Shown one piece after another: positions 53,357 to 64,000 of a stretch of 64,000 nt of DNA. Source of the DNA: Salminus brasiliensis (taxonomy: Eukaryota; Chordata; Actinopteri; Characiformes; Bryconidae); the NCBI RefSeq assembly GCF_030463535.1, contig NC_132892.1:30462936-30526935 (forward strand). The letters are read 5' to 3'. Position 1 is the first letter of the stretch. The number at the start of each line of letters is the position of its first letter. The translations under genes were made by a program, and so were the position numbers. The notes beneath the pieces were generated by a model. That model did not search any database. It was not told the origin of the DNA and was given only the letters and a program-made list of their open reading frames with translations.

Positions 53357-55278
53357 TCAAGCAATCACACATTTTGATTCATTTTTTAGTTCATCAATTT
53401 CTGCTCGTAATTTCTGAATTTCCTCACTTTTTTGACTTTTAGTGAGTTTATAGAGATTCTCCAGAAGTTCATACCGTTTCTGATGCTGTTCAGTGAGCCC
53501 CAGTATATGTTTATTTTGTCTTTCATTGAAGTCATTGACCTGCTCTGCCTGCTTCCTGGCAATATCTTCATATTTACTCTTCATGTCCTTCATTTCCTGA
53601 TCATGCTTCTTTTCCAATTCCTCACGTTCCTTCTTCTCTCTAGCCATGCTTTCTTCCTCTCTCCTCTTAATGTTCTCCTGACATTCTCCTCGTATCTCCT
53701 CTTCTCTTTCCTGCAGTCTTTTTCTTTCTTCTTCTCTTTTCTCGTCTTCTTGTCTTCTTCTCTCCTGCTCTTCCCTCCTCATTTTCTCCATCTCTGCTTC
53801 CATTGCATGTTTCTTTTTCTCGTACTCTTTGTCTTTTTGCTCACTTTCTTCCCTCCACTTTCTTTTCTCCTCTTCTCGCCGAAGTCTTTCTTCCTCCATA
53901 TCCCTTTCAAAGTTCTCTCTCATTCTGTCTTGTTCTTCTTGTTTTGCTTGTAGCTCTTCAGCGTGTTTCTGCTTTCTCTGATGGTCTTCTTCCTTTAGTT
54001 CCTGCTTCTGTCTTTTCATCTCGTCTTCCCATTCCATCAGTTTACGCTTCAGGTCCTCTTGTATCTCCTTCTTCTCGTGTTCAGCCTCTTTTATTCTTTT
54101 CTCCCAATCACTCCTGTCTTTCTCTTCTTCTTTTCTCCTTCTATCCTCCTCCAGATCTCTCTTTCTAATGTCTTCATCTTGTCTCTTTCTCAGATCTTCC
54201 ATGGCTTGTTTTTGTTGATTTCTGAAATGTTCTTTATCTTGTTTGTATCTCTCTTCTCTCTTTTTGTCCTCCTCATCTCTCTCATTCAGCTGCTTTTCAA
54301 ATTCATCTCTCTGCTTTTTATTCTCCATTTCTAACTCATTAATCCTGCTTTGCCATTTCTCCATTTGCTTTCTTATTTCTTCTGACCTCACTCTGTCCTC
54401 CATCTCCTGTTTCTTCTTTTCTACTTCATCTTTTTCCTCAAACTCCTTTTTAAGAGTTTCCATCTTTTCTTTATATTTTCTCTCTATTTGCTGTTTTTCA
54501 TAATCAGCCTTTTGTTTTTCGTCCTCCAGTCTTTTCTTCAGCTCGTCCATTCCTTGGCTGTATTTGCTTTTTAGTTTCTCTTTTTCAGCTTCAATCTCTT
54601 GCTCTTTCTCTTTCAGAATTTCCTCAATTTTCTTTTTGACTGACATTTCTGCCTCTTGGAACATGCTGTTTGTAAAGAACTGACTTGATGTGTTTGAGTT
54701 TATCACAGTTTCAATCTGTGTCAGTAGTTCAAACACTTGGGTGCGGTCGTTTTTTTCTCGGTTATTGAATAACACAATCCTGTTTCCACAGTCTCTGAGC
54801 ATCTTCTTGATTGGCTCAATTGTACACTTCTCTATGTACTGGTTTATTGTCTGATCTTCCAGGTCATCTGCTCTAGTGAACAGCACTATGCTGAACATTG
54901 CAGCCTTTGGACCAAAGATCTTTTTTATCAGCTCTAAAGTCTCCACATCTTCTTTGGTGTTTCTTCCGATGCTCAGTACAATGATGAACGCATGGGGTCC
55001 AGGTGCTGACATCGAGATGCACTTCACAATTTCCTGTTGTATTTCTTCCTCTGACAGTGTGGCATCAAATAGGCCTGGAGTGTCAACAACAGCAACTGTT
55101 CTCCCCAGCACCTCACCAGTTCCTTTTTGGCAAACCTTTGTCACAGAATTCATACTGGCTTCAGTAACAAATTCCTTTCTTCCCAGGATAGTGTTTCCTG
55201 TTGCACTCTTTCCATTCCCAGTCTTTCCAATCAACACCACTCGTAAGCAACTGGAAACCCGTTCTTCCTCTTCATCAC
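53357..55278 (-). CDS. gimap8-like: Copy D exon 4: canonical AIG1 domain, coiled coil, CVIA end
   Basis: The acceptor context is TTACTTTCAG/GTGATG, different from the TTTTCTTCAG of the other copies but valid. P-loop GKTGNGKSATGNTILG, D-T-P-G and T-R-A-D-D are intact. It has E-P-I-K-K-M-L where the others have E-P-V-N-K-M-L. The C terminus is E-S-K-C-V-I-A. Confidence 0.9.
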
Positions 55279-58200
55279 CTGAAAGTAACATTAGTACTAG
55301 TTATTCATTGTGTTACTTTACAATGTGTTCCTCAGGTAAACCTCATGATTACAGTTTAAAGTGCTGCTCTAAACCCTTTACAAATGTCTGTATTTCTGTT
55401 TAAGATTTATGTAAATTAATTTCCTGAGCAAACTCAGTACTGAGCATGTCCAAATAATGTGCAGCTCTAGGAATATTGGTGTAGTTTTGGTGTAGTTGTA
55501 ATCAGGTACCAGCAACATCTACAGGAGAATATCAGATTATCCATCTGTTGCATGAAGTGTAACTGTAAATGGGCCAAGAAAAAGATACTAGGCACACAAA
55601 TATGTCTAAAAAGAAATGGAGAAAGCAGGAGAAAATCCCCATTTTGAAGTCGTAGGACTCTAAAAAGAGTCCTCCACCCAGTATTGCAAAATTAAACCCG
55701 ATTATCGAAAATGTTTGACTGATGTTCACATACTTTTTTTCAAATGTATTTAATGTTGGATAATTCTAAAATAAAATAAAATAAATAAACTTATATTATA
55801 AACTATAATATATTATTATGATTATTATGATGATTATCATCATGTTTTTCTAGTTTAAGAACTTATGATAAAGATCTAATGACATTTATGATTACATTTA
55901 TTTAAAAAAACTGAAATTGTAAATGAGTCACAAGCTTTCTAACAACATGTTATCATTTAATGAAGAATAAGTATGAACACAACACAAATACATACACAAA
56001 TACAATATTTTCCAATAAGTACTGCCATGCCGAAGGTGCTTCTGTGATCTAAATATCATAGATTTGTGAGTAGATCTTAAACAAGCTGGGCAGCAAGACA
56101 ACCCAATAACATTTTAGAACTAGAGGCCTTCTACAAAGAAGAGTGGGCAAACATCCAACTACAATAACCGAAAGACATTTAGCTACAAAAACCGTGTGTG
56201 AGCTTTCTGCTAAAGCTGGTGTTAAAGTCTCTGTAAGGTGGCCAACCTTTGAACACTGATGATTTAGACTTTTATGTTGTGATGGAAAATTTCAAAATAT
56301 TATGTTTTATATTTGATTAGCTACAGAGGGTGTGTTTACTACTTCTCAATTACAAAAAGATGTAATTTGACCAAGGGTGCCCAGTCATTTTTATTGGAAT
56401 CTGCAGCCACTGTGGCTTCCACTGGACACTGCTGATGTAAATTGAAAGCAGTGTTAAATTATAGACAGTAATAAACACTGATTAATCTTATTTTGTCTGT
56501 GTGTATAACTATATTGCAATACACTGCTTTTAAATATAATATTTGACATTCTTTGTTAATACAGTGTCCAGAATCAATGCTGAAGAACTCTGAGGGATTG
56601 CTTGAATGAACATAGTCAAAGCACCTACCTTTTGACCGGAGCTTCTTCCTTAACTCCTCATTTTCCTTCTCCTTTTTGCTGAGCTCTTCTTTATACTCTT
56701 CCTCCACTTCACGTCTGACTCTTTCTTCCAGAGCCCTCACATACATGTCAAGAGAATACGGCTGTGCTTCTATCTTTTTTATAATATCCTCCAGCAGCTT
56801 TTCACCTGCTTGTTTGAAGGATTTCCTCAACTCTGTTTTCACTATTATGTGTCTCTGATCACACACAGCAAGAAAGTCCCTTATTTCTGTGTTGTGTTCA
56901 GTAAACTCTGTGACAGGTTGACTGACAGCATGCTCTGTTGTAAACAGGACTATTAAATTGTCTTTCACTCTGGAGCTGAAACTGTCCTGAATCTTCTTCA
57001 TTTCTCCTTTGTGCTCATCAGTGAGGGGACCAACAGGAACGACGAAGAGGAAAGCATGGACTCCAGGGTCACAGAGAGAGACACAGTGGAGAGCTTCATA
57101 CTTCACTTCCTTCTCTTGAGTGTAGCAGAGAGCTGGTATCTCCACCAGGGTAACTGAGCGTCCAGACACGACTCCAGTTCTCCTCACACACGTTAAGCTG
57201 GGCTCTGGACTGTGCTGGCTCTGGCCCAGTATGAGGTCTGATATGGAGGCTTTCTGTGCTTCATCATGCCCACAAAGCACCAAGTTCAACCTCTGAGACA
57301 CTGAATGAGAAAAACAACATATCGTATTAGTCAGGTTTAGAACAGAGACGTCTACAATTAAGAACGAGAAATTCACATGAGCAAAACTGCCCCCTTCACT
57401 GGACCCCAAGCCTAAAAGTCTGAACGTTTTAATTAACATTTAAATTGTGGCCAACTAAGAGCTGAATTATTGATGTATTTCTGTGTAAACTGTTCACATA
57501 GTAATAATATAGGGGTGAGAAACATTTCATTTAAAACTAGAAACGTGCATTTCCATAGGAAACTGCAGAATAATCATGCAGCTGAATTGTGCAGGTCAAT
57601 TCTAGGTGGTTGCTAGGCAGTTGCTATACTGTTTCAACTAACAGTACCAACTGCATAGAAATTATGGTTGGTAAGTTGCTTACTATGGTCTTGCTAATCA
57701 GTTTCTCTGCTGTTCCAAGTGGCTGTTATGCTATTGCTAAGCAGTTGCTATGTTTCCCAGGGTGTTGCTAAGTTTTTGTTAAATGGGGGTGGGGTGCTGC
57801 TAGACAGTCGCTATCCCATACATGATGGTTGACATGGTGTAGCTAGGTGATTGCTATTCTGTTCAAGGTAATTGCTATGTGGCAACTATGATCTCCCCAC
57901 ATGGTTGCAATGGAGTTGCTATGTGGTTGCTATGCTATTTAAGGTGGTTGCGATGTGGCAGTTATAATTTTCCACATGGCTGCAATGGTGTTACTAAGAA
58001 TACTGCTATTATTAAATTTAGACCATCGGTTCCATTGAGATATGGCGGAAAAGAACTTGCCTGTCTTGAAAACTGGGGCATTGATTTGGCCGTCAGAAAT
58101 CTGGGAGAAAAATAGCTTTGCACAATCATCCATGTATTACTCACCCAAGTCATCCTGTTTACCACCACGAGAGAATATCTGCATCAGGCCCCCAAATCTT

Positions 58201-61126
58201 CCTCCTGGTTGTGGAATATAAATCATGAGCATAGTAAGGTGATGATTACAGTTTTCTGTAATAGTGCAATTCTAATACCTGATTTATTGCAAACAGTGAT
58301 CAATTTCAACTAATGAAACAGTTTTTAACGGAATTTTTGTGACATACTTTTCTTTTTCGGTGCTGTCGGTTGAGCTGCTCTCTGTGCCGTTGATTCAGTC
58401 TCTGTCTGTTCTGTTGATTCAGTCTCTGTCTGTTCTGTTGATTCACTCTCTTCTGTTGTTGATTCAGTCTCTGTCTGTGCTGTTGATTCAGTCTCTGTCT
58501 GTGCTGTTGATTCAGTCTCTGTCTGTGCTGTTGATTCAGTGTCTCTCTGTGCCGTTGATTCAGTCTCTGTCTGTTCTGTTGATTCAGTCTCTGTCTGTTC
58601 TGTTGATTCACTCTCTTGTGTTGTTGATTCAGTGTCTGTCTGTGCTGTTGATTCAGTGTCTCTCTGTGCTGTTCGTTCAGCCTCTGTCTGTCTTGTTGAT
58701 TCAGTCTCTGTCTGTTCTGTTGATTCTGTCCCTGTCTGTGTTGTTGATTCAGTGTCTGTCTGTGTTGTTGATTCAGTGTCTGTCTGTGTTGTTGATTCAG
58801 TGTCTGTCTGTGTTGTTGATTCAGTGTCTGTCTGTTCTGTTGATTCAGTGTCTGTCTGTCCTGTCGGTTTAGTCTCTCTTTGTTGTGTCGATTCAGCGTC
58901 TGTCTGTGCTGTCGATTCAGTCTCTCTCTGTGCCGTTGATTCAGTCTCTGTCTGTGCCGTCGATTCAGTCTCTGTCTGTGCCGTCGATTCAGAGTCTGTG
59001 TGTGCCGTCGATTCAGAGTCTGTGTGTGCCGTCGGTTCAGTGTCTCTCTGTGCTGTCTGTTCAGTCTCTGTCTTTTCAGTTGATTCAGTCTCTTGTGTTG
59101 TTGATTCAGTGTCTGTCTGTGCTGTTGATTCAGTGTCTCTCTGTGCCGTCGATTCAGTGTCTGTCTGTGTTGTTGATTCAGTCTCTGTCTGTGTTGTTGA
59201 TTCAGTCTCTGTCTGTGTTGTTGATTCAGTCTCTCTCTGTGTTGTTGATTCAGTGTCTGTCTGTGCTGTTGATTCTGTGTCTGTCTGTTCTGTCGGTTTA
59301 GTCTCTCTCTGTTCTGTCGATTCAGCGTCTGTCTGTGCTGTTGATTCTGTCTCTGTCTGTGCTGTTGATTCTGTCTCTGTCTGTGCTGTTGATTCAGCGT
59401 CTGTCTGTGCTGTTGGTTCAGGCTCTCTTTCTGCTGTTGGTGGTCGAGGCTTTTGCTGTTCTGTTGCAGGTGGAGCCATCACAAATTCCTCCCATTTAAG
59501 GTGACCTCCTCCATTCTCTTCAACCATCTTCTCCATCAGCTCCACAAGAGCAGACGGACTGCTTCCACTTCTAAAGTCAAAATGCCAGTTACTGAACTCT
59601 GTTATGATCTCATCAGAGACATTCTCTTCACCTGGATCTACACTGCTGCCGGGTTGCGTCAGCACTATGGTGTGTTTACAGGCCTCCTCAGATAAAGACC
59701 GGAGGATGAAATTCAGCTGTTTCCTGTCTGCCTCAGTGAAGTCGTCTCGCTGTAGGACCAGAACTAGAACACGAGGTCCAGGAAGACACAGAGACATGCA
59801 CTCTCTCACTCGCTCATCCAGTTCCTCGTTAGAGAGTTCAGTATCAATCAGGTGAGGAGTGGTGACGAGGCTGAAGCTTTTTCCCTTCACGTTTCCTCTT
59901 GCTCCCTCACTGCGGTGAGGAGGAGTTTCAGCATCGAACGCATCTCTTCCCAGAATGAAGTTTCCCACTCTTCTGTTTTCCTGGTCGTTCTTCCCCAGCA
60001 GCAGAATCTGCACTGCGTAATGACAGCGATACTCTTAAATCCACAATATTTCCCACAATTTCATGCAAATTCAAAAACACTCTAATGGTTAATGGTACAA
60101 CTTATGATTTCTGAAGAACAGAACATTTACATGTAATTCAAAGAATTCAGTGTAGTAAATCCAGAGAGTAGGAATTCAGTGTAATTTACTGAATGGAGGC
60201 GGGGTTAGACTTCGCCTCCTCCGAGGTTGTGATGGATCTGTGCCACAAACAGGAGTTACGAGTTACTTTCCCATGTACTAATGTTATGCAGCTGTGACAT
60301 CTAATGCTAGGTGGAAGGCCACGTTAGGTCTCTATCTGTAAATCTAGAAGCATTCCAACAAATCCTCCAATGTTGAGATATCACCGCATTACTTAAAATG
60401 AACATGCTGTTTTTATTCATACAAATATTATTTGTTAAAAACGTCCCTTTTTGCACTAAATTCCAAATGATTCCAGTGTTTTCCAGCTGTTTTAAACTAA
60501 ACTACCAATTCAAAAAAGATTCACCACATTAGATCTGACCATCAGACTGCACACTTCACATCAGTGTACTCCTTATACTTTAAAGTCAACACTGGTTCTG
60601 GTTTGAGCACTATCGTATAGCCCACCGGTGTGAACATTGTGAAAAATTATTTTAGTCTTTATGTAGATATTTCATATGGAATAATGGTGACATTCAGTAC
60701 AGGAACTGTATTTTGCTGAACTAATAACAAACTTTCATGTAAAACCAATCAATGACTTACCAAAAATGTTTGGCCCTTTTTAAATGTTCTGTTATCTGTG
60801 AAGAATCTATAAGCCCTTTCTGTGTTAATGTATGATTAACTGTGATTTATAGAAACAGGTCAGTATTAATACATTTCAGTACATTAAATAAGTAAGTAAG
60901 TAAGTAAGTAAAGTTTTCACATATAAAAGGTGCTGAATATGTGGTTAAACCTCGTATAGACTCTGGTAGTAACTCACTACTATCACTGTCTCTGTCTATA
61001 AGACACACTGCTGAACTGCATTAAACACTGGACTGGAACAGGCTTCTCTTTTTCATTACTCATTATTTTAAAATGATTTTAATTGGGTTTTACAGAAACT
61101 GGATACTTACAGATACTCGACGCCAT
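53357..61126 (-). CDS. gimap8-like: GIMAP8-like triple-AIG1 GTPase, copy D (4 exons, predicted 1424 aa)
   Basis: Inferred join: 61126-61111, 60012-58348, 57300-56629, 55278-53357, total 4275 bases with stop. All junctions are phase 1 with consensus sites. The octapeptide array has about 43 units. It is closest to A in the last third of the coiled coil and in the CVIA tail, but B-like in the D-R-S-D-W-E-K-R-I segment just before. AIG1-3 starts near residue 785. The region upstream of this gene is disturbed: its CCAAT promoter block is cut short at 62123 by a GTA/TAG array, and a complete block follows at 63028. Any regulatory effect of that is unknown. Confidence 0.87.
56000..56250 (+). mobile_element. 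Tc1/mariner remnant (unit D intron 3)
   Basis: Same remnant, with a small deletion near 56230 (TTAAAGTCTCTGTAAGG). Confidence 0.45.
56629..57300 (-). CDS. gimap8-like: Copy D exon 3 (AIG1-2)
   Basis: 672 bases, acceptor CTCATTCAG/TGTCTCAG, donor CAAAAG/GTAGGT. P-loop region as in copy A (C-G-H-D-E-A-Q-K-A-S). C-terminal helix E-N-E-E-L-R-K-K-L-R-S-K. Confidence 0.85.
57588..57998 (+). repeat. Degenerate GTTGCTA repeat tract (unit D intron 2)
   Basis: Nearly identical to unit A, with a ~10-bp deletion near 57770. Confidence 0.75.
58348..60012 (-). CDS. gimap8-like: Copy D exon 2: degenerate AIG1 domain plus octapeptide array
   Basis: 1665 bases (555 codons), donor AAAA/GTATGT. Private AIG1 changes: T-T-P-H-L-I-D (others L-F-D), G-P-R-V (others G-P-H-V, altering a conserved family position), and V-D-P-G-E-E. 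The array mixes eight- and seven-residue units and ends in the A-like tail A-A-Q-P-T-A-P-K-K-K. Confidence 0.85.
58385..59440 (-). repeat. Coding minisatellite, 24-bp unit (copy D exon 2)
   Basis: About 43 units, with a few seven-residue units and variants such as T-A-H-T-D-S that are absent from the other copies. Confidence 0.92.
60013..61110. other. Unit D intron 1
   Basis: 1.1 kb, colinear with unit A intron 1, including (TAAG)n; lacks the block shared by B and C. No gene seen. Confidence 0.6.
61111..61126 (-). CDS. gimap8-like: Copy D exon 1 (start codon micro-exon)
   Basis: Sixteen coding bases (M-A-S-S-I plus one base) with donor GTAAGT, same context as the other copies. TATAAA is 83 bp upstream of the ATG. 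Confidence 0.8.
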
Positions 61127-61208
61127 TTCTGGGGGCTTTTGGAGCTGAAATCTAAAGTGGAATCAGGAAACTTTCAGCAGCTCCCTCTCCGAATCACAGG
61201 ATCTGGTG

Positions 61209-61214
61209 TTTATA
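61209..61214 (-). promoter_or_regulatory. TATA box of copy D
   Basis: TATAAA, 83 bp upstream of the copy D ATG. Confidence 0.5.
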
Positions 61215-61517
61215 GTGTAGACTATTATTTATCCTCACATTTAGTCTGAAAGCTCATCTTACATCTGACTTCTAAATATAGCGTAATCTGAAGCCCTGGG
61301 TCCGCCTCTCTGATCCAGGGTCTGTCTGTGGCTCTGTCTTCATAACTTTCATAACGACATATTCATATTTATGATCATAAATAACAGTATTGTTGAGTGC
61401 TACCTGGGTTTAAACCTACACTGGGATCAGTTCACTCACTGTATGTGCTCCTGAGCACTTGGGGTCTACGCCTAATTCCTAAACTCCATTTCTGCGTCAT
61501 TACAATTCACACATCTG

Positions 61518-61531
61518 CCACTAGATGGCGC
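61518..61531 (+). promoter_or_regulatory. CTCF-like core motif, unit D
   Basis: Same 14-base core, about 390 bp upstream of the copy D ATG. Confidence 0.4.
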
Positions 61532-61961
61532 TATAGTATCATCAGCGGCTCTTACAGCGCTGTCTCTTTACTGATGGTTTGCCAGGTAAGTAAGGTAAGG
61601 CAAGACGACTGTAAGCACCCCTTCAATTCAGATATTTTAATATTCCAGTGAAGTACACTGAAGTTATGCAAAACTATAGTCGATATTTATCGAAATATGA
61701 TATTATTTATGTAAACAAAATAGTACAGATGTAATGTACCCTTCTCACCAACGATTGCTGTTGTTTATTCTTGTAAGAATGATTTCAGCCCTTAGATTAC
61801 TGCTATAATACACAGTACACACAAATATATCATACCATTAATTATGCTTATTCATAACACATGACATCATCTTTTGATAAATACATTAATTAATAATAAA
61901 AAGACAGAAAAAAGTATATTACTGAACATAAATATACTCTTAATATTATAAATAAAACGAC

Positions 61962-62123
61962 TGGAATCCAATCAGGATACTTCATACCCTTATTACTGTG
62001 ATTGACAGGTGTTTAAACCAATCGGCGTCCTGTATTGTCCCACCAACGGCCAATCGTTGGTCAAACTGAGCAGGTTCAGCTACGGGTCTGGGGAGGAGGG
62101 GGCGGGACAGGCAGTTCTCCAGT
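61962..62123 (+). promoter_or_regulatory. Truncated CCAAT/GC-box promoter block, unit D
   Basis: The CCAAT and GC boxes are present, but the block stops at CAGTTCTCCAGTG and continues directly as GTA/TAG array. The first-exon part is missing here and is found with a second, complete block further right. Confidence 0.6.
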
Positions 62124-62700
62124 GATGTAGTATTAGTAGTAGATGTAGGAGTAGTTTTAGTAGTAATAGATGTAGGATTAGTAGTAGATGTAGTTTTAGT
62201 AGTAGATTTAGGAGTAATAGATGTAGTATTAGTAGTAGTAGATGTAGGAGTAGTTTTAGTAGTAGTAGATGTAGTATTAGTAGTAGATGTAGTTTTAGTA
62301 GTAGTAGATGTAGTAGTAGGAGTAGTTTTAGTAGTAATAGATGTAGTATTAGTAGTAGATGTAGGAGTAGTTTTAGTAGTAGTAGATGTAGTAGTAGGAG
62401 TAGTTTTAGTAGTAGTAGATGTAGTATTAGTAGTAGATGTAGGAGTAGTATTAGTTGTAGTGGATGTAGAAGTAGTAGTAGATGTAGTATTAGTAGTAGA
62501 TTTAGGAGTAGTTTTAGTAGTAGTAGTAGTAGATGTAGTAGTAGGAGTAGTTTTAGTAGTAATAGATGTAGTATTAGTAGTAGATGTAGGAGTAGTATTA
62601 GTTGTAGTGGATGTAGAAGTAGTAGTAGATGTAGTATTAGTAGTAGATTTAGGAGTAGTTTTAGTAGTAGTAGTAGTAGTAGATGTAGTATTAGCAGATG
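62124..62700 (+). repeat. GTA/TAG minisatellite, 0.6 kb (unit D)
   Basis: An array fused directly to the truncated CCAAT block without the usual head module. It contains a direct duplication of ~115 bp (about 62450-62545 and 62575-62690). Confidence 0.9.
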
Positions 62701-63027
62701 TAGCCTTCTTACTTTGTAGTTTTTCTATTATTTTACTATCATTTAGTCTTAGTCTTAGTCTTAGTACTTAATGAAATATCCTTAACTGGACGACATCTGG
62801 TGGACCCTTCTCTTTGGCTCTTTCATTAATTATGCATATTCCTACCTCAACTGTTTAAACGTGCTCTCTTTGTGCATTTAATCTAAAATATAACACATGA
62901 CATCATCTTTTGATAAATACATTAATGAATATTAAAAAGATTTTTAAAAATAATACATGATAAAAAGACAGAAAAAAAGTATATTGCTGAACATAAATAT
63001 ACTCTTAATATTATAATTAAAACGACT
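62701..63027. other. Spacer between the two promoter blocks of unit D
   Basis: Starts with the array tail module (CTTTGTAGTTTTTCTATTATT) and three TTAGTC repeats, and ends with a second copy of the AT-rich sequence found at 61855-61960. No gene seen. Confidence 0.6.
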
Positions 63028-63180
63028 GGAATCCAATCAGGATTGTTCATACCCTTATTACTGTGATTGACAGGTGTTTGAACCAATCGGCGTCCTGTAT
63101 TGTCCCACCAACGGCCAATCGTTGGTCAAACTGAGCAGGTTCAGCTGCGGGTCTGGGGAGGAGGGGGCGGGACAGGCAGT
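63028..63180 (+). promoter_or_regulatory. Second, complete CCAAT/GC-box promoter block, unit D
   Basis: A repeat of the block that is truncated at 62123. About 150 bp of its left flank (from about 62880) also repeats sequence found at 61855-61960, so the event was a local duplication with an array between the copies. Confidence 0.5.
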
Positions 63181-63219
63181 TCTCCAGTGTTTTGTAATTA
63201 GTCTGCGGTAGACATTTAA

Positions 63220-63486
63220 AACTACTGCGGTCATTTAGCACTCGTTGTTCCCTGTTGGTCCTTTAAAAATCTCAAATCCCTCGTTTGAAGCCAACACGGC
63301 AGCTCTGATGATCTGTAAACCATACCCCTCACCAACTACCTGGTGAAATGAGCTGAAGATCAGCGAATGAACGCAGCGGGTCACGAGCCGGAGTCTCCGT
63401 TTTTAAATGAAAGCGCTCGCGAGTTCAGTTCTGAGGTAAACCGTTGAGAACCGTTGGAGCTCCGAGCTTCGCTTAGGCTCTTTCAG
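63220..63486 (+). other. Candidate plus-strand first exon, unit D
   Basis: The ATG at 63367 has 23 codons to the possible donor after 63435; the second donor follows 63486. Coding sequence is as in unit B. Confidence 0.3.
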
Positions 63487-63836
63487 GTGAGACCAGTGTG
63501 TTTAATAACCCTCAATATTTACTCATATTTAATGTAGAGTTCAGCTGTTTGTGCTGCTTTTTACACAGTAACATTGGTTGAGACTGGATATGTAGAAATA
63601 CTCAAGTATTTGAACTGTTTAACGGGCTTATAAGTTACAGCTCTGTTCAGAAATCGTCAAGTAAACACAGATTTAGGAGCTGCTGATGTTAAATATTAAA
63701 CCCACACAGATTAAGACTAATGAAACTATATATTATCATGTTTATTGAGGGAAAATCCAATGTTCAAATGAGCTCACTACAATTTCCTAATTTAACCACA
63801 TTCCTCAACGACTTCTCATCAATCTGTTCCCACTGG

Positions 63837-64000
63837 GGTAGATGTAGTAGATGTAGTAGTAGGAGTAGTAGATGTAGATGTAGTATTAGTGGTTGACAGT
63901 AGATGTAGCTAAGAGTAGTAGTAGATGTAGTTTTAGTAGTAGATGTAGTATTAGTGGTTGACAGTAGATGTAGCTAAGAGTAGTAGTAGTAGATGTAGTT
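63837..64000 (+). repeat. GTA/TAG minisatellite running off the window
   Basis: Starts after the CCCACTGGGGTAGATG head module as in units B and C, and continues past the end. Confidence 0.9.

Overview
The window is vertebrate genomic DNA, almost certainly from a teleost fish. It has spliced genes with GT-AG introns, Tc1/mariner remnants, LTR and DIRS-like retroelement fragments, a retroposon tail with a TGACT-type microsatellite, and large simple-sequence arrays. Its content is one locus repeated four times: a tandem array of GIMAP (AIG1-type immune GTPase) genes, all on the minus strand. I call the copies A (start codon at 11465, stop at 2343), B (34891 to 20029), C (47679 to 39880) and D (61126 to 53357). 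Species cannot be fixed from the sequence; an ostariophysan fish is a guess.

Most long open frames in each copy are exons of a single gene. The inferred structure is: exon 1, with only 16 coding bases (M-A-S-S-I plus one base); exon 2, with an AIG1 domain followed by a long array of Thr/Glu/Ser/Gln octapeptides; exon 3, with a second AIG1 domain; exon 4, with a third AIG1 domain, about 420 residues of charged coiled coil, and a C-terminal Cys-aliphatic-aliphatic-X box. Every junction is phase 1, every internal exon is a multiple of three, and donors and acceptors match consensus in all four copies. Predicted proteins are 1848 (A), 1629 (B), 1334 (C) and 1424 (D) residues. Three AIG1 domains is the GIMAP8 layout. 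Copy B has a second in-frame copy of exon 3 and should carry four AIG1 domains. Only the last AIG1 domain has an intact P-loop; the first two are degenerate.

Layout per unit, left to right: end of a GTA/TAG-rich minisatellite with a CRE palindrome; 3' flank (with an internally deleted DIRS-like remnant in A, C and D); exon 4; intron with Tc1 remnants; exon 3; intron with degenerate GTTGCTA repeats; exon 2; exon 1 with a TATA box 83 bp upstream of the ATG; a CTCF-like motif; a CCAAT/GC-box promoter block with a candidate plus-strand first exon; then a new GTA/TAG minisatellite (0.6 to 5 kb). Copy B is enlarged by an LTR element whose start has expanded into about 44 copies of a 25-bp repeat, two further LTR-like segments, and a Tc1 element interrupted by an LTR fragment.

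The products probably work as membrane-anchored multi-domain scaffolds: one GTP-binding module, two or three pseudo-GTPase modules, a variable disordered linker, a coiled coil for oligomerisation, and a predicted prenyl anchor (CVIA in A, C and D; CVIL in B). Copies differ by exon duplication, linker length and patchwork exchange. I saw no tRNA, rRNA or CRISPR. Long plus-strand frames over the exon 2 arrays, the GTA/TAG arrays and the 25-bp array are reading-frame shadows of repeats.
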